A DNA stretch of 12,635 nt from UBA1672 sp033851915 (GCA_033851915.1 JAWSVM010000008.1:1-12635), one strand, 5' to 3'. Shown: positions 1 through 6,894, numbered from the stretch's first letter. Numbers and translations are program-made. The notes: a model not told the origin generated them from the letters alone.

Positions 1-173
1 AATAACGACATTACCATATTTGGTATAATGATCAATATCCCTAGAGGGTAAACTCTTGTTGAACAGTTTGAGCACGGTATAGAAAAATCTCTTATTGGGT
101 ACGGAAAAAACAACTCCCAATAATTAAATGTATCTTTGTTACAATGCGGACATCTTTTTTTCATATTGGCCAT
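1..173 (-). CDS. Zinc-ribbon membrane protein, partial (runs off the left edge)
   Basis: The reverse strand from 173 to the window edge is open for 57 codons. The visible protein has two CxxC pairs, C8/C11 (CPHC) and C34/C37 (CSNC), separated by an aromatic stretch, then a hydrophobic run (PLGILIIIPN) that looks like the start of a membrane segment. Small bacterial proteins with a paired-CxxC zinc ribbon followed by transmembrane helices are common and mostly of unknown function. ATG 173 and ATG 164 are both possible starts and neither has a strong ribosome binding site. The stop lies outside the window, so length and identity stay open. No function is assigned. Confidence 0.5.
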   Translation of the reverse strand, partial: MANMKKRCPHCNKDTFNYWELFFPYPIRDFSIPCSNCSTRVYPLGILIIIPNMVMSL

Positions 174-294
174 TATCACATATTACTAAAAATCATAAAA
201 GGACTACGTTTTTTTACCTCATAACAAAGCGATAATAATCATTACGGGAATTAATACATGTTTTTGCTTCTAGTTTCTGGCTTAAAGCGGACAG
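174..294. other. Short intergenic stretch, nothing recognised
   Basis: This stretch lies between the zinc-ribbon gene start and the stop of the broken polymerase gene. It is AT-rich with scattered stops. I saw no hairpin terminator or tRNA. Together with 295-437 it may be part of whatever replaced the 3' part of the polymerase gene, but no transposon end could be recognised. Confidence 0.3.
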
Positions 295-651
295 TTAAGC
301 AACCTTGGTGGTTTTGATTTGAGTGTTACAGTTTCTCCAAAAAAGTGGGTGGATTATAAAAGCTTTATTGTAGTCCGTAATATCAAGTTTTCTTTTTCCG
401 AAATGAGAATAAATAATAATAGTATCTGATTTTTTTATCCCTGTCTTAATACCATGCGCTTTTGCTTCATAGCTTGCAGCTATTGCACATGTACTATCAG
501 TCATCATAGGAACAATGGCGATAGGCTTACCTCTAAGCTCTGAACTATCTTGCTGTTCTACACTGGCAAAGTAGCTATTCAAATCAAAGAACAGCCATTT
601 AAGCTCACTTACAGGAGTAAACCCTATGTTTTCATTATCATGTTTTGTCAT
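295..651 (-). pseudogene. Truncated Y-family DNA polymerase (DinB/UmuC-like), N-terminal fragment
   Basis: Residues 18-71 read as the start of the Y-family polymerase palm/fingers. FFDLNSYFASVEQ (residues 21-33) carries the first metal-binding aspartate, D23. It is followed by LRGKPIAIVP, a conserved TDSTCAIAASYEAKA stretch and GIKTG. Similarity stops near residue 71 (about base 438), and the remaining ~47 residues look unrelated. Family members are about 350-420 residues, so the second catalytic acidic pair, thumb and little finger are missing and the product cannot be an active polymerase. ATG 651 is chosen; the longer reading would need a TTG at 675. A LexA-type box lies 36 bases upstream, so the promoter may still respond to DNA damage. 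Family assignment is firm; the cause of truncation (recombination or insertion) is inferred. Confidence 0.75.
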
Positions 652-686
652 GATCCAAGCATGACGGCTTAGCAAAAATGAGTCAA

Positions 687-701
687 GAACAAAAAGTGAA
701 C
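687..701 (-). promoter_or_regulatory. LexA (SOS) box of alphaproteobacterial type
   Basis: GAAC-N7-GAAC is read directly (GAAC at 687-690 and 698-701). On the reverse strand, the direction of the downstream polymerase fragment, it reads GTTC-N7-GTTC. This direct repeat is the known LexA operator in Alphaproteobacteria, and translesion polymerase genes are typical SOS targets. It ends 36 bases before ATG 651. The right half also overlaps a small palindrome, AAGTG-AA-CACTT (694-705). Confidence 0.7.
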
Positions 702-767
702 ACTTGTTTGTAAGTTATCCCCATTATTGGTGGATGAAACAGTGAATAGAATCTGGATATGAGTCTC

Positions 768-2576
768 TTACTCACGGCCTCTATCACCCTTATCGATCTC
801 TGGGCTTTGGGGTTTTACTTCGCGCTCTAAAGACATTCGATCCAGATAAGCTTTCTTTCTCTCTTCATTTGATAGTGCTGGGTCATTCTCTGGGCGGGCA
901 TCATATTCTACCTTCTCGGCTGCGCGTTCCTTTTCTTTATGCGCGGCCTCTTGTTCCCGTTGTTTAGTCATGCGCTCAAGATAAGATTCTTTGCGTTCAT
1001 CATCAGATAATGACCTATCATTCTCACGGCGCTGTGATATGGGCTGATAATCATAACCTTTTTGAAGAGCTTCGTGTCGATCCTTGCCCTCACGCTCGGC
1101 GGCCATATCGTTAAGGTATTTCTGTTTGATCTCTTCAATATTTTGCTCTTTAGTTTTGCCCTGTTCTAGTTCAACCTTATTATCATTAGAACAATCTTTA
1201 TCCCGCTGTCGCGTTTCAATTTCTTGGCTTTCTAAGTCTTGTTGCCTTTGCTGGATTTCTTCCAAGCGTTTATCAGCCTCATAAGATTTTATATTTCCAT
1301 GAAGCTCTTCAATGCGTCTTTGTTGATCTCTGGTCTTACCCGTTATCGCGCCAATGATTTTTTCAATGTTATTTCTGTTTTCAAGCTGTGCTTGAAGTGT
1401 CTGCGCCTCACCCTGCTCCTGTTTGTATTGGGCTGTGCGCTGCGCCGTCACATCTCTATCTAGATCATGTTCCATTAGCTGGGATGAATCTTTTCTCTTT
1501 AGATCATTCAGCTCTTTTTGTACGGCCTCAAGGAACTCTTCCTTCTTTAGGATATCAGCTTCGAATGATAATCTCTGACCAGAAAAACTCTCCAATGTAC
1601 TAATGCGCTCTAATCTACCCTTCGCAGCGATAAGCTCAGAAGTCGCTTGGGTCACTTGCTTCTCATGATAAAGATAATGTCCTCCAAACCCTGCGATTTT
1701 TTGACCAGCGAACCTATCGCTTTCTTCTTGCTGTAAGGCGAACAATGCCCGTCTCTTATCGAGAAGAAGAACTTTCCGTTGTTCATTGAGCTGGGCAGTG
1801 TTACTGCCGAGGTTATCATTACTGGCCTTGATCTCGCGGTTAAGGTCACCCCGATCTGTTTTGATCCCCCTGCGCTCGGCTTGGGTCGCCGAGACGCCCA
1901 TCTTCTTCGTTGGCTCTTGCTCGATGCCCCGCGCCTCAAAGCTTAAATGCTGGGTTTTCACTTCGAGCTTGTCACGCTCTGCAATACGGTTCATTTCAGC
2001 GGCGGTGAATTTGCGAAGGGCTTTAACCTCTTCTTTTCCTCTGGTGGTGTTTTCACCATCAACCATGATTTTATCAGCAGCTAAATCACGGAACTTATTT
2101 TTAGACCAGCCATCTTTGGTGCTTTCATCAAAGCCTCTGGTCGTAAATAAGATATGAGCGTGGAAGTTCCGTTGATCCCCCTCTTTATTGGGATGGTGAA
2201 GGGCAATATCCACCGCACAATTGTAACGGTTCATAAGCTCACGGGATATGCTATCCCCTGCTTCGCGCCGTTGCATCGCATTGAACTCATGCGGAAATGC
2301 AATTTCTAATTCATGCGCAGTTGTTGAGTTCTTACGGTTTTCTTTTTTCTCAACGGCGTTCCAGAGTTTCTCCCTATCGCGAAAATCTTCAGGTGCGTTA
2401 TAGGGGGTATAAACTCGGGCATATTCTACGCCGCCTTTTTGGCGATAATCATGGGTGAGGCCTGTGCGTTCATCGTGCAGAAGCTCACCAGAACGATATG
2501 CCGCAGCAGCAACAGAAGAACGCCCAGAAGAGCGTCCTATCTGTTTTGCACTGGCATGTAACTCGTTCGTTCTCAT
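768..2576 (-). CDS. mobA: MobQ-family relaxase (MobA/MobL)
   Basis: The relaxase nicks oriT and stays covalently bound to the 5' end of the transferred strand during mobilization. Residues 1 to about 240 match the MobA/MobL domain. Y27 in AAAAYRSGE is the expected catalytic tyrosine. HHPNKEGDQRNFHAHIL (residues 127-143) holds the metal-binding histidines, notably H139 and H141. A later ERRGIKTDRGD motif is typical of the end of this domain. The rest (about 602 aa in total) is a long charged coiled coil ending in repeated YLxRM units. ATG 2576 is chosen because GGAG stands 5 bases upstream and the family N-terminus starts there; the open frame extends to 2813, but that part reads through the oriT hairpins. 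The gene diverges from the TraD/MobC-like gene across oriT. The window has no coupling protein, so transfer would need a helper. Confidence 0.9.
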   Translation of the reverse strand: MRTNELHASAKQIGRSSGRSSVAAAAYRSGELLHDERTGLTHDYRQKGGVEYARVYTPYNAPEDFRDREKLWNAVEKKENRKNSTTAHELEIAFPHEFNAMQRREAGDSISRELMNRYNCAVDIALHHPNKEGDQRNFHAHILFTTRGFDESTKDGWSKNKFRDLAADKIMVDGENTTRGKEEVKALRKFTAAEMNRIAERDKLEVKTQHLSFEARGIEQEPTKKMGVSATQAERRGIKTDRGDLNREIKASNDNLGSNTAQLNEQRKVLLLDKRRALFALQQEESDRFAGQKIAGFGGHYLYHEKQVTQATSELIAAKGRLERISTLESFSGQRLSFEADILKKEEFLEAVQKELNDLKRKDSSQLMEHDLDRDVTAQRTAQYKQEQGEAQTLQAQLENRNNIEKIIGAITGKTRDQQRRIEELHGNIKSYEADKRLEEIQQRQQDLESQEIETRQRDKDCSNDNKVELEQGKTKEQNIEEIKQKYLNDMAAEREGKDRHEALQKGYDYQPISQRRENDRSLSDDERKESYLERMTKQREQEAAHKEKERAAEKVEYDARPENDPALSNEERKKAYLDRMSLEREVKPQSPEIDKGDRGRE

Positions 2577-2594
2577 GATTACTCCATGTGTGTT

Positions 2595-2788
2595 CAAACA
2601 CCCTTGTTTGTCGTCAGTCTGAGAAGGCGAAACTTCTCTGATTGCCCTTATGGGCAACAGGACAATGACAACGGAATGTCCTTCTTTTTGAATACCAAAC
2701 GGATTGTGTGCGGTATTCCTTGTTAGAGTTTGAGAGGGACAACACCCTCTCATTGTGCCCTTGGGCACACAGCCTAAGCGCGTCGCGC
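2595..2788. repeat. Chain of inverted repeats between relaxase gene and oriT
   Basis: Consecutive perfect inverted repeats are read directly: 2595-2610 (CAAACA/TGTTTG), 2621-2638 (GAGAAG/CTTCTC), 2642-2657 (TTGCCC/GGGCAA), 2659-2682 (AGGACA/TGTCCT), 2690-2718 (GAATACC/GGTATTC), 2731-2752 (TGAGAGGG/CCCTCTCA), 2754-2769 (TGTGCCC/GGGCACA) and 2778-2788 (GCGCG/CGCGC). They fill the region between the relaxase start and oriT, so they would lie in the relaxase mRNA leader if transcription starts at or beyond oriT. None is followed by a T-run on either strand, so they are not ordinary terminators. Their role is unknown: relaxosome protein binding sites, a structured leader or a single-strand origin are possible. 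Confidence 0.65.
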
Positions 2789-2811
2789 ATCCGCAGGAAT
2801 TGAGATTGCAC

Positions 2812-2849
2812 ACAAACTCTAGTGAAGCGAGTTTGTATAAGTGCGCCCT
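2812..2849 (+). other. oriT: Origin of transfer (oriT), RSF1010/R1162 type
   Basis: An 8-base inverted repeat, ACAAACTC (2812-2819) and GAGTTTGT (2829-2836), is followed at once by TAAGTGCGCCCT (2838-2849). That hairpin-plus-core layout is the established nic region of MobQ plasmids such as RSF1010/R1162, where the cut falls before the CCCT. By that analogy the + strand is nicked near 2845/2846; the TraD/MobC-like side would enter the recipient first and the relaxase gene last. The site lies between the divergent relaxase and TraD/MobC-like genes, as expected. Confidence 0.85.
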
Positions 2850-2880
2850 TCATTATTATTTCGGGATGGCGCTACGGCTG

Positions 2881-2890
2881 AGTGTACACT
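2881..2890. promoter_or_regulatory. Perfect palindrome in front of the TraD/MobC-like gene
   Basis: AGTGTACACT is a perfect 10-base palindrome located between the nic core and the start at 2956. It may be an operator for relaxosome-protein autoregulation, a common feature of mob regions. That role is an inference from position only; no clear -35/-10 pair could be assigned around it. Confidence 0.3.
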
Positions 2891-2955
2891 TTTCTGGACT
2901 CGATTTCAAACAACAGGTAAGCTTGATCTGGTCAACGCGGGATTGGAGGCATCTT

Positions 2956-3294
2956 ATGGACAAACGAAAGTTAACACTGGAAGAAAAGAAAGCAGCTATC
3001 AATGAGGCCTATGATAAAAAGATTGCCCAAATAGATGCACAGCTCAAAGACATCTCTGCACGTGGAAAAGAAGCTGAGAGGAAACGCGACACACGCCGTA
3101 AGATCATCATGGGTGGGCTGGCAGGATTTCACATGGAGAAGAACCCACGTTCAGCCTTTGCCAAAAAGCTCGCGGCTCTCATTGATGATTATGTAATCGG
3201 GGACAAAGAACGTGCCCTATTCGATCTCGAACCTTTGCCCAAAGATGAAATTGAAACTCGGCGTATTAAGCATAAGGATGAGATAAAAACATAG
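2956..3294 (+). CDS. TraD/MobC-like relaxosome accessory protein
   Basis: This is a 112-residue, highly charged protein. Residues 1-45 are predicted helix or coiled coil rich in K and E. Residues 41-56 (ERKRDTRRKIIMGG) match the RKxDTRRKIxxGG signature of the conjugal transfer TraD/MobC small-protein family. The segment ending GDKERALFDL (82-91) is also family-like. Such proteins bind near oriT and help the relaxase open or nick the DNA. ATG 2956 is chosen because GGAGG lies 6 bases upstream (2945-2949); an upstream extension to 2755 would run through oriT. The gene is divergent from the relaxase and ends 5 bases from the stop of the convergent 511-residue gene, with no terminator between them. 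Confidence 0.75.
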   Translation: MDKRKLTLEEKKAAINEAYDKKIAQIDAQLKDISARGKEAERKRDTRRKIIMGGLAGFHMEKNPRSAFAKKLAALIDDYVIGDKERALFDLEPLPKDEIETRRIKHKDEIKT

Positions 3295-3299
3295 ACTAA

Positions 3300-4835
3300 T
3301 CACATAGCCAAGGCTTTAGGAGCATCCCAAGATTGACTTGCAGCGGGTTCTGTATCCTGAACAGCCAATGATGAAGGACTTTGAACAGCATTAAATTCAC
3401 CATGTTGTTCCATGTAGCTCGTAACTTCATCTAATGTACCATCCGAAAGAGCTTGTTCATAATTATTTTCAAAGCGATCATTTAAACGATCAATACGCCC
3501 CTGAAGAAAATCCATACTTTCAGCCTTATCCATGTGGTTAAATGGCTCTTTCGTACCTTTACTGATATCACCAATCATATCTTGCGTATTTACGATATCG
3601 GTTTTGATCTGCGCTAAATCATGTGCCGTCGGGTAACTATGGATAGGATTAGCATCAATATTAGATGGGTCATATGTATCATCATTCGCCGCACTCTCTA
3701 ATACAGGTAAGCCATCATAAATATCCTGCATATCTGCCGTATTACCACTCATATAATCATAAGCACTATCAATTGCGTTCATCGCATACCCTGCACCGGA
3801 AACAGTTTGCTCTATGGCAAAATTTCCTACAGCCAGCGTGGCTTGTGGAATTCTATCCGTATTTTGAGCAATATAAATGCTTCCATCTTTTAACATTAAT
3901 GCCAAAGAAGATGGTTGCAAGCTCTCACGTAAGTCACCTTGGACATTATAACGATCTGCCCAATCATTAAAGCTCGCCTGAATTCCCGCCTCTCCCATTA
4001 AAACGGTAGGATCAGCACCTTGTGCTATATGGCCTGCCAATATTGTATTATACGCAAGAAGGGCATCTTCAGAAATTTGCCCATTATCAATTGCGGTTTG
4101 TAATGTAGTTTCAAGTTCCCTTGCCTCAACTATATTGGGCAATATCCCAATAATAGGGATTGCGCCTAATATAACCATTCCCGTTGTCTTTAACATCGGC
4201 GCAGATGCTTCAAATGCAGCACGAAGCATAGATTTTTTAGCAGGAGCATTAGGGGCATCATAATCCAAAGGCAAAAGCGGAGCACTTTTAACTATATCGC
4301 CTGCATGGTGATAATCTGTTCGCAAATCCCCTTTCCCCAAAACCCGTTCAGGAACGTTTTCTAACTGAGTCCGATACCCTTCAAGGTGTTCAATCCAACC
4401 ACCATCTGATACGGAACGAATTTCAGGGGTTACACCTGTATTTTTAACAACCTCATCAAGTTCATTTTGAAACCTTCCAACCCCTCTATTATAAGAGTCA
4501 CGCATCAACGTGCCTGCATGCCCATCACCACCAGTCAATTGTGCTGGGGTAAAGGTGATCCTAGAATTATTAGCCTCGGCACCATTAAAGAAGACAATCC
4601 TATCATCAGCTTCATTAATAAAATACTTTGTATTAGGATCATTGAGTGTTTGCCGAACGTGCTGTCGAAAATCTTCTTTATCGAATGCAGTAAGGGCATC
4701 GCCCTTAGCTTTTCCGCCTGTACGCTGATTGCCAGAACTATTTTCATTACGAAGATCAGCTAACCGTCTTTGACCTGAATGTTCCGCGAGGCTGTCTATA
4801 TAAAGTTTAACAATGTTTTTTGGTTCATCGCTCAT
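3300..4835 (-). CDS. Unknown 511-residue protein with a single hydrophobic segment
   Basis: I do not recognise the family. The N-terminal ~200 residues are polar and mixed (FFNGAEANNSRITF, residues 82-95; GGWIEHLEGYRTQLE, 145-159). Residues ~214-236 (MLKTTGMVILGAIPIIGILP) form one strongly hydrophobic stretch. It is followed by a helical region with AYNTILAGHIAQGADPTVLM (261-280) and FNDWADRYN (289-297). The C-terminal third is acidic and low in hydrophobics. There is no signal peptide and no visible nuclease or peptidase motif. Its start overlaps the stop of the 131-residue gene by ATGA, with no strong ribosome site of its own, so translation is probably coupled. A long soluble-looking protein with one buried hydrophobic stretch, coupled to a small acidic partner, suggests an effector or toxin with chaperone or antidote, but this is inference only. 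Confidence 0.7.
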   Translation of the reverse strand: MSDEPKNIVKLYIDSLAEHSGQRRLADLRNENSSGNQRTGGKAKGDALTAFDKEDFRQHVRQTLNDPNTKYFINEADDRIVFFNGAEANNSRITFTPAQLTGGDGHAGTLMRDSYNRGVGRFQNELDEVVKNTGVTPEIRSVSDGGWIEHLEGYRTQLENVPERVLGKGDLRTDYHHAGDIVKSAPLLPLDYDAPNAPAKKSMLRAAFEASAPMLKTTGMVILGAIPIIGILPNIVEARELETTLQTAIDNGQISEDALLAYNTILAGHIAQGADPTVLMGEAGIQASFNDWADRYNVQGDLRESLQPSSLALMLKDGSIYIAQNTDRIPQATLAVGNFAIEQTVSGAGYAMNAIDSAYDYMSGNTADMQDIYDGLPVLESAANDDTYDPSNIDANPIHSYPTAHDLAQIKTDIVNTQDMIGDISKGTKEPFNHMDKAESMDFLQGRIDRLNDRFENNYEQALSDGTLDEVTSYMEQHGEFNAVQSPSSLAVQDTEPAASQSWDAPKALAM

Positions 4836-5227
4836 GAATTTATCTTTTTCTTAAATTCATCTATTTCTTCTCTTGTTCGTAAGTTATCAAACAGCACATC
4901 AAATAGCTCACCTGGTATTGTCTCAAAATCTTCTTCTTGGTCTATTTTTGAATCATAAATCAGGTCAGACATAAAGTTTTCTGCTTCACTAAAAACTTTA
5001 TCAATTAATTCCGTTTGTTTTTTAGAAAGTATTAAATAATCTTGATCTTTATTACTTTCTAAAATTGATCGTGCGCTTTGAGCCTGATCCGTCGTAAAAC
5101 GACGAATATCAAACTCCAGATCATCATAGTAATCTTGTAAATACGTTGCTACTTGAACGAGTATTTTTCTTTCATGTTTAGAAAGGTCTAATCGACGATT
5201 TTCATTTTCAAGAGTTATAATTTTCAT
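4832..5227 (-). CDS. Small acidic protein, first gene of the coupled pair
   Basis: This is a 131-residue protein rich in D and E, predicted mostly helical, without signal peptide or membrane segment. No family is recognised. ATG 5227 is preceded by GGAG about 9 bases upstream (in GTGGAGTGAGATGA). Its TGA overlaps the ATG of the 511-residue gene (ATGA), which implies stoichiometric, coupled expression of the two products. Size, acidity and gene order resemble secretion chaperones and antidotes, which often precede their larger partners, but the sequence itself does not show such a function. The pair sits between the mob region and repC, on the same strand as repC. Confidence 0.65.
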   Translation of the reverse strand: MKIITLENENRRLDLSKHERKILVQVATYLQDYYDDLEFDIRRFTTDQAQSARSILESNKDQDYLILSKKQTELIDKVFSEAENFMSDLIYDSKIDQEEDFETIPGELFDVLFDNLRTREEIDEFKKKINS

Positions 5228-5355
5228 TCATCTCACTCCACCCACAAATATTATTTTCCTCACAATAGGGACTTTTAAACATCCTTGCAAGTTTAACCAA
5301 GCTTACTATCCATTACTTCGCCTCGTGCCTTAATTCATATGCATCTGAAGGAAAT
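5228..5355. other. Intergenic region between repC and the coupled pair
   Basis: These 128 AT-rich bases lie downstream of repC and upstream of the 131-residue gene, and presumably hold the promoter of the pair. I see no convincing terminator for repC and no clear -35/-10 pair. Confidence 0.3.
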
Positions 5356-6723
5356 CTATACGGCTTCCATGTCTCCAAATTCTTTCTGAAGTATCCCAAA
5401 TATCGACTTGTGCAGATGAAGTTCCCCCTCTTTCGCGCGGTTAATCATCGCATTGAAGTAAGCACCAGTTTTCTCAACGGGTTTAATGTCCCTTTGCTGC
5501 GCTTGATCGGTGAGGAGTAAACAAATTGCTGCACCAGAGCGGCCTAACAAACAACAGGCTTTCGCCCAAGACGATTGGCTAATCATAAGCTCACCTTTCA
5601 TTCGATAAGCGGCCTCAACAAAATCATTCCAGTTCATCGGACGCTCTTCCATGGGCATATGATCTTTGAACTTTTCACTTGAAGCATTGAGAGCTTGTTT
5701 GAGCGTAATATGCTGTAATCCTGTTTTGAGGATCAGAGCTTCTTCCTCATTCTCTGGATAATCTTCTAGCCTCGATGGTTCGATCTCTTGTCCCAAAATT
5801 TTATTATTACTGCTTTTTTGAAAGCTCTGAGCGTTAGCTCTATTTGTATCTAATTTATTAGATTGTTTCTTTATTGTATAGTTATAGTGAATGAACTCTG
5901 GTTCGCTTCTGGATGAACCTTTATTTGTTTTATGACTCTCTTTCAGTGACTTAGAATCCGCTTGTGAACCTAATGTGAATCGCGCCGTTTCATAGAGCTC
6001 CTTATGCTTTGCAAGCATCTCTCTGGTGCTTTCCAGCTTGAGGCTCGTTCTGATCTGAATGGAGATTGGGTCATATTGCTTTTGAAGGTCACTGAGTTCA
6101 GTGCTGTAGTCTGCCCCCTCCTCTTCCATAGAGATTTCCATCTCGCTCATCATGGTGCGGATTTGGCCTCTATAGAATGATATCTGTCTTTTAGTCTCCA
6201 TCCACGCTTCGTCGTACATACGTTTTTCTTGGAGCTTCTCTTCCAGTTGTTCTTTCATGTAAGCCAGTGGGGTGAGGTCAACGCCATAAGCATAAAGAAT
6301 GCGTCCTGTTTTATCGTCACGTCTGCCATAACGGCGATGATTGCCACTATCATGCCATGTTAATGCCCCTGCTTCGAACAATGCCTTTTCTAGTTTTTGG
6401 ATTTGACGTTCTGTAACACCATTATCTAATGCTGTCTTTGAAAGAGACTGATAGATGATCGGTGAACTCCCCTGCTCCCAATCACAATCTCGTGTGAAGC
6501 TCATATAGTAATCGAGCAAGGAAATCATACGCGGGGTGAAGCCAGACTTCTTTCCGATGCGTTTAACCAGCAAGAGAAGATCATAACGGTTCACATTATC
6601 TTCTAATCCTGTGAAGTCTTCGCATTGTTCAATTGAGTGACGCAGAGCTGAAGAACCTGAGCGCCCTCCCCTGCTCTTGTGATGTAGCTTAGTTGGTGTC
6701 GTGTTTTGTGTAATATATTGCAT
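5356..6723 (-). CDS. repC: Replication initiator RepC (repABC type), solo
   Basis: RepC binds and opens the plasmid origin. With ATG 6723 the protein has 455 residues (family about 400-440). The N-terminal domain (about residues 45-155) contains SGFTPRMISLLDYYMSF, a helix-turn-helix-like ALDNGVTERQIQKLEKAL and RRYGRRDDKTGRILYAYGVDL, all typical of RP-C. A charged coiled coil and a polar AT-rich-encoded linker (about 275-315) follow. The C-terminal domain (about 360-450) has GRSGAAICLLL and TGAYFNAMINRAKEGELHL, matching the RP-C C-terminal domain. The frame is open to ATG 6792 (478 residues). Neither start has a well-placed ribosome site: AGAAGG lies 18 bases before 6723. repA and repB are absent on both sides. 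A ctRNA-like gene on the opposite strand overlaps the presumed leader, implying antisense control. Confidence 0.85.
   Translation of the reverse strand: MQYITQNTTPTKLHHKSRGGRSGSSALRHSIEQCEDFTGLEDNVNRYDLLLLVKRIGKKSGFTPRMISLLDYYMSFTRDCDWEQGSSPIIYQSLSKTALDNGVTERQIQKLEKALFEAGALTWHDSGNHRRYGRRDDKTGRILYAYGVDLTPLAYMKEQLEEKLQEKRMYDEAWMETKRQISFYRGQIRTMMSEMEISMEEEGADYSTELSDLQKQYDPISIQIRTSLKLESTREMLAKHKELYETARFTLGSQADSKSLKESHKTNKGSSRSEPEFIHYNYTIKKQSNKLDTNRANAQSFQKSSNNKILGQEIEPSRLEDYPENEEEALILKTGLQHITLKQALNASSEKFKDHMPMEERPMNWNDFVEAAYRMKGELMISQSSWAKACCLLGRSGAAICLLLTDQAQQRDIKPVEKTGAYFNAMINRAKEGELHLHKSIFGILQKEFGDMEAV
5790..5900. other. oriV: AT-rich segment inside repC, candidate replication origin
   Basis: This stretch is conspicuously AT-rich compared with the repC sequence on either side and encodes the polar linker between the two RepC domains. 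In repABC plasmids the origin lies in an AT-rich stretch in the middle of repC, so position and composition fit. No iterons were seen within it. The origin assignment is by analogy only. Confidence 0.4.
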
Positions 6724-6799
6724 AGTATATTTATAAGCGCGCCTTCTTAAATCCCTTGTGAATAAGCATGCAAAATTCCGTTGCAGAATCATATTTGAC

Positions 6800-6828
6800 T
6801 TGCATGAATAATCACTGAGCGGTACTAT
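6800..6828 (+). promoter_or_regulatory. Promoter for the antisense RNA
   Basis: TTGCAT (6800-6805), a 17-base spacer and TACTAT (6823-6828, within TACTATAAG) form a reasonable sigma-70 promoter on the + strand. It would start transcription near 6835 and points against repC. It matches the position of the ctRNA promoter upstream of repC in repABC replicons. Confidence 0.55.
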
Positions 6829-6834
6829 AAGTAC

Positions 6835-6894
6835 AGTAAGTTGAGGAGTATCGCTCCTTTTGTAGAGACCGCCGCGCCAACGGCGGTTTTTCTT
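6835..6894 (+). ncRNA. ctRNA-like antisense RNA of repC (IncA/inc-alpha type)
   Basis: A predicted ~60-base transcript begins just after the 6800-6828 promoter. It contains a small hairpin (AGGAG 6844-6848 / CTCCT 6854-6858) and ends in a strong terminator hairpin. It reads opposite to repC and upstream of its start. In repABC plasmids a counter-transcribed RNA of about this size, ending in a GC-rich terminator, pairs with the repC leader and lowers RepC synthesis, setting copy number and incompatibility. Here the same arrangement occurs without repB upstream. No start or frame suggests a peptide. The 5' end is estimated from the promoter. Confidence 0.6.
6868..6894 (+). terminator. Rho-independent terminator of the antisense RNA
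   Basis: ACCGCCG (6868-6874) and CGGCGGT (6881-6887) pair perfectly around a CGCCAA loop and are followed by TTTTTCTT. This is a textbook intrinsic terminator on the + strand and ends the antisense transcript before the repeat array. Confidence 0.85.

Noticed and set aside
295..437. Transposon end replacing the polymerase 3' part
   Set aside because: The sequence after the break looks foreign, but no terminal inverted repeat, target duplication or transposase motif could be recognised.
2577..2813. In-frame upstream extension of the relaxase by 79 residues
   Set aside because: It reads through the hairpin chain, is cysteine-rich and unlike the family, while ATG 2576 has GGAG at ideal spacing and the known MobQ N-terminus.
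2614..2853. 79-residue reverse-strand frame across oriT
   Set aside because: It has no family resemblance and no ribosome site, and it lies entirely in hairpins and oriT; it is a chance frame.
2755..2955. In-frame upstream extension of the TraD/MobC-like protein
   Set aside because: It would translate the oriT and nic core; ATG 2956 has GGAGG 6 bases upstream and begins a typical charged helix.
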